From NCBI GenBank assembly GCA_030761205.1, contig JAULJL010000021.1, positions 12,257,160 through 12,321,159 of the forward strand: DNA of 64,000 nt, written 5' to 3'. Positions 56,521 to 64,000 of the stretch are shown here, in pieces. The notes beneath the pieces were generated by a model. That model was not told where the DNA came from. It searched no databases and saw only the letters and a program-made list of their open reading frames with translations. Position 1 is the first letter of the stretch. Each line of letters opens with the position of its first letter. Both the position numbers and the translations under genes were made by a program. Origin of the DNA: Fremontodendron californicum (Eukaryota > Streptophyta > Magnoliopsida > Malvales > Malvaceae).

Positions 56521-58306
56521 GCACATATTTTTATTTTATTTATATTATTTTTAAATCTTCTCTTATCTTTCCTCCTTTCTTTTGGCAGATGGATCAAAGC
56601 TAGATAAATCTGGAATTAAAAAAATAAACAGATTTAAATTTTAAATAAGAAGAGATAAGGATTGGATTTATTCTAAAACCTTTTCCTATCCGAAACCTAC
56701 TATAAATAATACCAATCAATCATAAAAAAGATACACAGAGAGAAGATACAAAAATAATGTGAAAATCTGAGAGGGGAAATTAAAACTTTAGGATTTTGAT
56801 AATACGGGATTTCAAGGTCTTTAGATTCGGGTTATTTTGTTTTCTCTGAAAAATTTGTTTTGGGAATTGAAAGGGAAGTTTGAAAGGTTTGGAAGAAGAA
56901 TTTTCTGGAAAATCTGGGTTTTTTTTGGGTTTGGATTGATTTTTCTGGTAAAACTTAAATTTTTAGGTGAATTTTTTGGCAAAAAGTTGAATTTTTTGGC
57001 GAAGGTTTGAAGATCCCGATGAAGGAATCTGGAAATAGTTGAAGTTTCAAGCACCGGTTGAAGTTTTTGGCATCGAAGTTTGGTGATTGCGATGGACAAC
57101 AGTTTTTCTTGGTTTTCAGCGGCAACGATTTTTTCTGAGGAGATGGAGAGAGAAGCCAAGGTTTTTTTTTTATTTTTTTTATTTTTATTTTTATTTTGGA
57201 GGTAAGCAAATGACCCAAAAAAGTAGCATAATTATACATATTGGGTCGGGTCACGTAGGGATCTCCGCACTGACCCATGCAGATTCGCTCGTGAGATCGA
57301 CCCATATGCATGTGTTTTATATTTATTTATTTATTTATTTTTGTTTTGTTTTCTTCCTTATTTTAATTTTTATTTGTCTATTTATTTCATTTTTATTACT
57401 ACTTTGTATGATTAACTAATTTATTTTATTTTTGTTGTTATGTAGGTATTTTCATGCATTATTTATATATTTTAATTAATTAGTTGGTTCATTTTTGGAT
57501 TATTATTTACTTAGTACGTGAAGCATTCATTTATTTATTAGATGAGCAGTTTTTTTTTTTTTAAAGAATTATTGATAAAATAGGAAATTAGGAAAATTAA
57601 ACATCAAATTAACAATTGGAAATAAATCGAGATCTTTCCGACGATGGAATTTTGAGAGGTCGCAAACGATTGACTTCTTAAGAATTTCATAGGTGAAAAA
57701 ATCTTTCTAAATCCTATTAGCATGATGAAAAGTTTAGGTAAAAAATTCAATATTACAAGTCAGAACTTATTTCTATATAACAATAATAATTTATAGGAGT
57801 AAAAACGATTGTGAATCGAATGAAATATAGAATAAAAATCATATATCTTTCATTCATAAAATATTAAAATGAATCCGATGACATAATCTCTTCCGATGAG
57901 GAAATGGTTTCCTTTGAATACTCTTGAGGTGAGGAAATTTTTCTTGGAATTCTACCAACATTATGGAAAATTCTTTAAAAAGTTTTTCCTATATTTGAAT
58001 ATTAAACTAAAAAAATAAAGACCATTAAACTTAGGACCTTTAGGATAATATTAGGCTAATTAGGTATTGTCCTTAGGATAGGCGTTGTGGGGGTGCCGAT
58101 CCTTCCTCACATGTAACTGAACTTCCGAACCTAGTTTTGAGAATATAGACCAGAACTTATTCTTTTTAGAATGCTTTAGTCGAGTTTATGATCACTTTAA
58201 AAATGATAGATTCATATAGGTAACTAATCACATCTAACAAAAGAATTAGTGGTGACTCTTTCTTTGTGTCTAGCTACCGAGTCTTACGATTTGGCATGTT
58301 ATGATA
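56521..58306 (+). repeat. Right LTR of the outer gypsy element (5' end deleted)
   Basis: Aligns with 38832-40400 of the left LTR, including CCTACTATAAATAATACC at about 56695, and ends TGGCATGTTATGATA (the usual final CA is mutated to TA). It lacks the first 116 bp. It has an extra segment at about 57195-57320 (containing GGGTCGGGTCACGTAGGGAT) that is absent from the left LTR. Confidence 0.85.
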
Positions 58307-59056
58307 ATATTTTATTATTTTTTAAATAGTAATTCGGGCTTTTCGAGTATGTTGAACCAGATTGAGCCGAGCTTTGGATAAAGAATTTTTTTTTTAACCT
58401 AACCTATCCCAACCCAGAGATAAAATGGTAAATTTTTTTGGATAAGCAAATTAAATGTTAAAGGCTTATTTGGATGTAATAACAGTATATGAACATATCT
58501 AAATAAAATAATGAATTTAATGGATTTTTTTTTGTTGCTATTTTAGCTTTTTTTTATTCTTTCTAAAACTTTGATCACTTTTGAATTAAAACACCACACA
58601 AATTTAGATGTTAATGTCAAAAGCAAGAATACTTTGATTGATTGTTGCAGTTGGAAAACGAACAAATATCCTCTGCCCGTTTGGTGCCCCTTAATTATAA
58701 TCATGTCATATTTTCAATACTGTTTAAATTAAAATTAATTTTATCATAGACACATATCAAATAACTATTAAAATCAATGAAAACACACAAAAAAAAAAAA
58801 AAAAAAAAAAAAGATATCTATTCGTTGAAACACGTACGGCCGATAGCTTTTCTGACTTAAAATTTTATAGTCTCCTTTGATATTTGTGAAAAGAAGAGGG
58901 TGGTTCAGTTGGAATACGGGTCATGCTTGCAATATGCGGTAGATTTTTGCTCCAATCATAGTCTTGACGAGAGGTATAGGGTTCATATATAAAAAAAAAG
59001 TGGTTATAAATTATAAGGTTTTACGCCCAATCTCAACTATTTAACAACTTATCTAA

Positions 59057-59551
59057 GGGTTCATTTGGATGGACAGTGAGATTGGTTCTGCTGAGATTAA
59101 AAACAGAGATGGCAATGAGATTAGTTATTATAGCGGTGAGATTAAAATCAGTGGTGGGATATGTATTTGGATCCAAAAGCAGCGGTGTCGGTGAGATGAA
59201 TTATAGTGAGAAAAAAAAATGACCATTAAGAACATTAATTAAAATGTGTATATATATATATATATAATAATTAAAAAATATTAAAATTATATTTATATTA
59301 AATAATAAAATATATATTAAAATTATATTTATGTTAAATATTAACAATTAAATTATTAAAATTATATTTATGTTAAAAAATAAATTAATAAAATAAAAAT
59401 AAAAGAATTAAAGATAAATAATTAAAAAATTAAAAATAACAAAAGTGATGGGGTAAAAGGGAATTTCCTCCCTCTATTAAAGGTCCAGTTCCCATCCAAT
59501 TAGACTGAAGGGACAGGTGTGGTTGAATTAGGGGTACATTCAAATGCACTC
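59057..59551. mobile_element. MITE inserted in the first array unit
   Basis: Ends GGGTTCATTTGGATG and, inverted, CATTCAAATGCACTC (reverse complement GAGTGCATTTGAATG). It interrupts the array unit exactly where other copies read straight from ACTTATTTAAG into the following sequence. The interior has repeated GTGAGATTA words and an AT-rich core. Confidence 0.75.
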
Positions 59552-60145
59552 TCAGTGAGAGACCGATACTAATGAGGTTTTTTCTCATAAAAATTATCGG
59601 AATGCCACCGTATCGTAAATTTATCAAATTTCACGTTTAACCGTAAAGTTGGGTTCGATTTTTAAAATTTATGAATTTCACTTTTCTCGATCTCTTTTTA
59701 AGATTTTGAGTTTCTTTGTATTAAAAAAAAATTCAACATTTAATATTCAAAGACCCACATTGAAAAGAATATAGTGTTCGACACTGTACAAAATCACACG
59801 TCAATGTAGAAATAATACTAGTGGTTGCTTTGATTTGATTTGATGGAATTGAAAAAAAAAAAAGAAAGCTTTGATTGATTCTTATTTTGTCCAAATAACA
59901 GATCATTAGCTTTTCTAACTAAATTTCTTAGTCTCCTTCGATGTTTGTGAAACACGAAGTCATGCTTTGATGAACAAAAAAGTTTCATAGTCTCCCTCAC
60001 AGTCCCACTAGGTTTGTAATTTGTCAATGGAGAAAGAACTGATTGCATTTTGTGGGATCTTTTGGATTGCAACAATCACGGGCTTAATTACTTAAAGTGG
60101 TAGAACCAGAGACTTTATTTTTTTTTTTATTTTACTCAACCAATA

Positions 60146-60156
60146 GAGAAATTTTG

Positions 60157-60199
<43 letters not shown>

Positions 60200-60902
60200 C
60201 AAATTACTGATTTTTTTACTTACTAAAATACTCTGTTTTTACAATGAATGAAAAAAAATTATACATGAAGAAGTTGCTCACATGGATGGCGACTTCTCCA
60301 TATTAATTTTTAATTTTTTTTTATGCTGGGAAGTCGCCCTCATAGGTGGCGACTTCCCAACTATATATATATATATATATATATTTTAAATATTAAATAT
60401 TAAATAATAAAATTAAAATTATATAATTTATAATTTTAAAAAATAAAAATTTAATAAATTTTAAATAAAAAAATTAAAATTGAACAATTTACAAAAATTT
60501 AAAAATTATATAAATTTTTTTATACAATTTTTATATATTTTTAATTGTATGTATATAATTTATATATTTTTTTAACGATATGTATACATGCATGTATAAC
60601 GGTATTATTTTTTATGCGAACTCTCTCCCGATGTACCAAATTGATAAGGACATTTTCGACGGCTATGACCTTCATTCGTACATAATCCACAATGCTTTGG
60701 TTGGTCATTCTCCCGAAGGTCTATTTCATTACGAATACGAGTTGAAAGAATTTGATTGATATTACGATAAATCATCAATATTTTTAAAATTTTTTGTAAA
60801 TTGTTATTTTTTTTTTAATTTTTAGTTTTTATTTAAAAATTATTAAAATTTATTAAAATTTTTATTTTTTATTTTTTATTTTTTAAAATTTAAAATTATT
60901 TA

Positions 60903-60944
<42 letters not shown>

Positions 60945-61218
60945 GGGAAGTCGCCACCCATGGGGGAGACTTCCCAACATTAAAAAAAAAAATTAAAAAT
61001 TAGTGTGGAGAAGTCGTCACCGGGGCAACTTTTTCATGTATAATTTATTTATTTTTTTTTCAATTATTCAAGAGAAGTTGCCATATGTCATGGCGACTTC
61101 CCTTGTATAAATTTTTTTTATCCGTTGTAAAAATGAAATATTTTAATAAATAAAAAATTTAATAATTTAAAAAATAAAAAAAATTTAACTATATTAAAAT
61201 AAAAACACCGAAAATTTC
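60146..61218. mobile_element. Mutator-like (MULE-type) non-autonomous element with palindromic subterminal repeats
   Basis: The ends GAGAAATTTTGGG and, inverted, CCGAAAATTTC are followed inward by a T run and by GGGAAGTCGCC-type palindromes. The arms are inverted copies of each other: 60269-60380 pairs with 60925-61034. The palindromes are at 60269-60297, 60327-60359, 60943-60977, 61008-61034 and 61072-61102. (TA)n runs lie at the inner border of both arms. The core contains a transposase C-terminal fragment. A 9-bp target duplication was not found, so the family call rests on long inverted ends and the zinc-knuckle fragment. Confidence 0.65.
60600..60776 (-). pseudogene. Zinc-knuckle C-terminus of a Mutator-type transposase
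   Basis: On the minus strand an open frame of about 55 codons reads NINQILSTRIRNEIDLREND, then QPKHCGLCTNEGHSRRKCPY, then QFGTSGESSHKK and a stop. CGLCTNEGHSRRKC fits the C-X2-C-X4-H-X4-C nucleic-acid-binding knuckle that ends many plant MULE transposases. The catalytic DDE part and SWIM region are absent, so the piece cannot mobilise DNA by itself. Confidence 0.7.
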
Positions 61219-61879
61219 ATTAATAAATCAAATAGGTTATAGAATAAAAAAACCTCGTCAAAGAATATTCCAAGTCACAATCAACGCAAAATACTATTTA
61301 AGCAGGAGAAATTTCATTAATAAACTAAATTCTGTATATTCGTTTCAATATATGTTACTTAAATAATTTTCAAAATAGAATCCTTACATTGATATTAATC
61401 AATCAATCAAATTCAGATGTTAATATCAAAATTAAGAAGGCTTTGATTGATTGTTGCAATTAATTGGAACACGGCCAATAGCTTTTCTGACATAAAATTT
61501 CTTAGTCTCCTTGTAAAAAGCAGAGGTGATGCACTTGGAATATGAGGTCATGCTTTCAATATGGGGTAGAATTTTGTTTCTTTAGATTGCATCTATCATA
61601 GTCTTAACGAAGGTGGAGGGTCCAGATAAAGAAAATGTGATTTCAAATTTAAAACTTATAAAATTTTACACCCAATCTCAACTATTTAACAAACTAAGTA
61701 CAATAATAGAGTTGTCAAATTCGACGTTCGATTTTCAAAATTTGTAAATTTCACTTTTCTTGATCTCTCTTAAGCTTTGGTCTTTTTAGTATTAAAAAAC
61801 CCTACATTTAATATTCAAATATCAGAAGGCACTGAAAAAAAGACCATAATATTCAACACGATACTAAATAGTATTGGAG

Positions 61880-62455
61880 AGTTCTAAGGTAAGCTTCTTA
61901 TGGTGAGTTTAAAATAAGCTCCATTACATATAAACATGATAAAATTATATATAAACTTGATAAATTATACATGTAACTGAAAGTTGTCATGTATTTATGT
62001 AATTTTTTTTTACATATAAACATGACAAATTACATATATACATGACAAATTACATATAAAACATGACAAATTATATATAAACATGACAAATTACACATGT
62101 AACTGAAAGTTGTCATGTATTTATGTAATTATCTTTTAATAATTTATGTAATTTGTCATGTTTATATATAATTTGTCATGTTTTATATGTAATTTGTCAT
62201 GTATATATGTAATTTTTTTTTACATATAAACATGATAAATTACATATAAAACATGATAAATTATATATAAACATAACAAATTATATAAATTTTTAAAAGA
62301 TATGTCATGTATTATGTAAATTGAAAGTTGTCATGTATTTATGTATTTTGTTTTTTACATATAAATATGACGCAAATTACATATAAACATGACAAATTAC
62401 ATAAATTTTTGGAGCCTACGGGAAGCTTATTTTAAGGGGTTTTTCTTAGAATTTT
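61880..62455. mobile_element. MITE-like foldback made of ATGACAAATTACATATAAAC units
   Basis: The ends share TTCTAAG and TTAAAATAAGCTYC in inverted orientation (AGTTCTAAGGTAAGCTTC at left, GGGAAGCTTATTTTAAGG and TTCTTAGAATTTTT at right). The interior has over a dozen copies of ACATATAAACATGACAAATT or its inverse, in runs of alternating orientation, so it can fold into several large hairpins. Confidence 0.75.
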
Positions 62456-64000
62456 TCCTTGAAGAGGGGTGTAGGGTCCAAATAAAAAAAAAAGTGATTA
62501 TAAATTATAAGGTTTTACACCTAATCTCAACTATTTAACAACTTATTTAAGTATGATAATAGAATTGTCAAATTCCATGTTTAACCGTTGGCGTAAAGTT
62601 GGGTTCGATTTTTAAAATTTATAAATTTCACTTTTCTCGATTTCTATCAAGACTTTGGTATTTTTAGTACTAAAAAAATTCGACATTTAATATTGAAAGA
62701 TCAGAGCGTATTAAAAAGAAGATCATAGTGTTTGACACGGTACAAAATCAGACGTTAATATGGAAATAACACTAGTCGTTGCTTTGCTTTGATTTTATGC
62801 AGGTGAAAAGTAAAAAAGATTTGATTGATTCTTGCTTTGTCCAAATAACACGGTCATTAGCTTTTCTGAGTTATAAAATTCCAAGTCTCCTTTGATGTTA
62901 GCTTTGCTTTTTCCTCAGCAATCCTAGCTAGCTAGGACTAACCTTACTAATTTTGGTCCAATCTAAGGACCATCACAGTTCTTTTGACCACAATTATATT
63001 CTCATTTTTAACCTTATTATATATACATATTAGTATTTTTATAATATCAAATTCAAAAACATTTACCAATAACAATAATTTTTTTTAAACAACAAAAGAT
63101 TAGTTAACTAGCTATAGTGTGACAATTGATATCATATTGAATTAATAACACAATTTTAATAAATTGCACAAAATTACGAATTTCTTTTTTCTTTCATTTC
63201 ATTTCATTTCCTTCCCTTCCTTTTTTTTTTCTTCTCTTTATTTTTTTTTATTTTAAAAAAAAGGCTTGCCACATATGTGACAAGCAATTAAGCTTTCAAT
63301 TAAAGTTGTCCCCATTTTAGAATAACTTTAATATATTGTTACAGATTATAGATATTATTGAAAAGCAGGGGTGATGCAGTTGGAATACGGGGTCATGCTT
63401 CCAATATGGGGCAGAATTTTGCTCCTTTAGATTGCATCAATTATAGTCTTGACGAGGAATGTAGGGTCCAAATAAAAAAAAAAAAGTGATTATAAATTAT
63501 AAGGTTTTACACCTAATCTCAACTATTTAACAACTTATTTAAGTATGATAATAGAATTGTCAAATTCCATGTTTAACCGTAAAGTTGGGTTTGATTTTTT
63601 AAATTTATAAATTTCACTTTTCTCGATTTCTCTCAAGACTTTGGTATTTTTTGCATTGAAAAGATTCGACATTTAATATTCAAAAAGATCAGAGCGTATT
63701 GAAAAGAAGATCATAGTGTTTGACAAGGTACAAAATCAGACGTTAATATGGAAATAACACTAGTGGTTGCTTTGCTTTGATGCAGGTGACAAGTAAAAAG
63801 GATTTGGTTAATTCTTGCTTTGTCCAAATAACACGATCATTAGCTTTTCTGAATTATAAAATTTCTAAGTTTTAGCTTTGCTTTTTCCTCAGCAATCCTA
63901 GCTAGCTATGACTAACCTTATTAATTTTGGTCCAATCTAAGGTCCATCACAGAGCTTTCGACCACAACTATATTCTAATTTTCAACCTTATTATATATAC

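Larger units (their letters stand above)
38716..58306 (+). mobile_element. Outer Ty3/gypsy element (plus strand), deleted and interrupted
   Basis: Two homologous LTRs (38716-40400 and 56521-58306) flank a DUF7745/coiled-coil ORF and a gag remnant, all on the plus strand. The flanks ATAAT (38711-38715) and ATATT (58307-58311) agree at four of five bases. The primer-binding site next to the left LTR is missing. Pol and the first 116 bp of the right LTR are also missing, so one deletion probably runs from the end of gag into that LTR. A second, 13.4-kb element sits between the two ORFs. Without it the outer element would be about 6.2 kb. Confidence 0.8.
38560..58435. mobile_element. hAT-like remnant split by the gypsy nest (38560-38715 and 58307-58435)
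   Basis: The left piece carries AATCCGGATCAATC-type words and an AT-rich core. The right piece continues with TTTTTTAAATAGTAATTCGG, matching the core-to-right transition of the 34225 remnant (TTATGTAAATAGTAATTTGA). The two pieces join logically if 38716-58306 is removed. Confidence 0.5.
58600..64000. repeat. Tandem array of about 1-kb non-coding units, invaded by elements
   Basis: Copies lie at about 58600-59990, 61405-61879, 62456-63026 and 63358-64000. Shared segments are GATTGATTGTTGCAATT-like, TAGCTTTTCTGACTTAAAAT, GATGCAGTTGGAATACGGGG, GGTTTTACACCTAATCTCAA, TTTAACCGTAAAGTTGGGTT, and TCCTCAGCAATCCTAGCTAG. The last two copies are nearly identical, with a 974-bp period (63026 to 64000). 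The array runs off the window. No coding potential was found, so it may be a duplicated promoter or spacer of a gene cluster lying to the right. Confidence 0.85.

Noticed and set aside
59818..60075. 85-codon minus-strand frame
   Set aside because: It falls in a repeated non-coding array unit whose other copies do not keep the frame open.

Overview
The window is nuclear DNA of a flowering plant, probably a rosid eudicot. It has intron-bearing genes with GT-AG splice sites, very AT-rich intergenic DNA, and plant-type Ty1/copia, Ty3/gypsy, LINE-L1 and MITE elements. A DUF7745-type ORF inside a gypsy element and LTRs ending in CGTTATGACA suggest a Malvaceae-like genome. That placement is inference and I cannot confirm it here.

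Only two host genes are supported. On the minus strand at 2354-9012 is an eight-exon gene for a 334-residue triple-KH RNA-binding protein, recognised as the orthologue of Arabidopsis BTR1. On the plus strand at 30886-35282 is a four-exon gene for a long coiled-coil protein. Its last conserved motif is broken by a frameshift and by a 174-bp solo LTR. Copies of one roughly 185-bp inverted-repeat element sit in introns of both genes.

The rest is repeats. Positions 1-1260 hold a decayed copia integrase with a 78-bp in-frame duplication. Positions 9-26 kb hold AT-rich DNA with foldback elements, a 1492-bp solo LTR (TSD GTACA) that split an older inverted-repeat element, nested hAT-like elements whose empty site is preserved in a paralogous repeat, and several tandem duplications. 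Positions 26.6-28.9 kb hold a 5'-truncated LINE with a perfect 16-bp TSD inside an older LINE remnant. Positions 37.3-38.0 kb hold a tandem array.

Positions 38.6-58.4 kb form a Russian-doll nest. A hAT-like remnant was split by a plus-strand gypsy element (38716-58306). That element was itself split by a minus-strand gypsy element (41749-55130, TSD GATAT). The inner element has gag but no recognisable pol, LTRs with 5'-TA...CA-3' ends, and a large 64-bp minisatellite. Positions 58.6-64 kb are a roughly 1-kb tandem array invaded by three further elements. One of these carries five copies of a palindrome (GGGAAGTCGCC...GGCGACTTCCC) and a Mutator-type zinc-knuckle fragment, and is the most unusual structure here.

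I see no CRISPR, operon, rRNA or intact tRNA gene. The window looks like ordinary plant accessory DNA with informative insertion history rather than a new enzymatic system.
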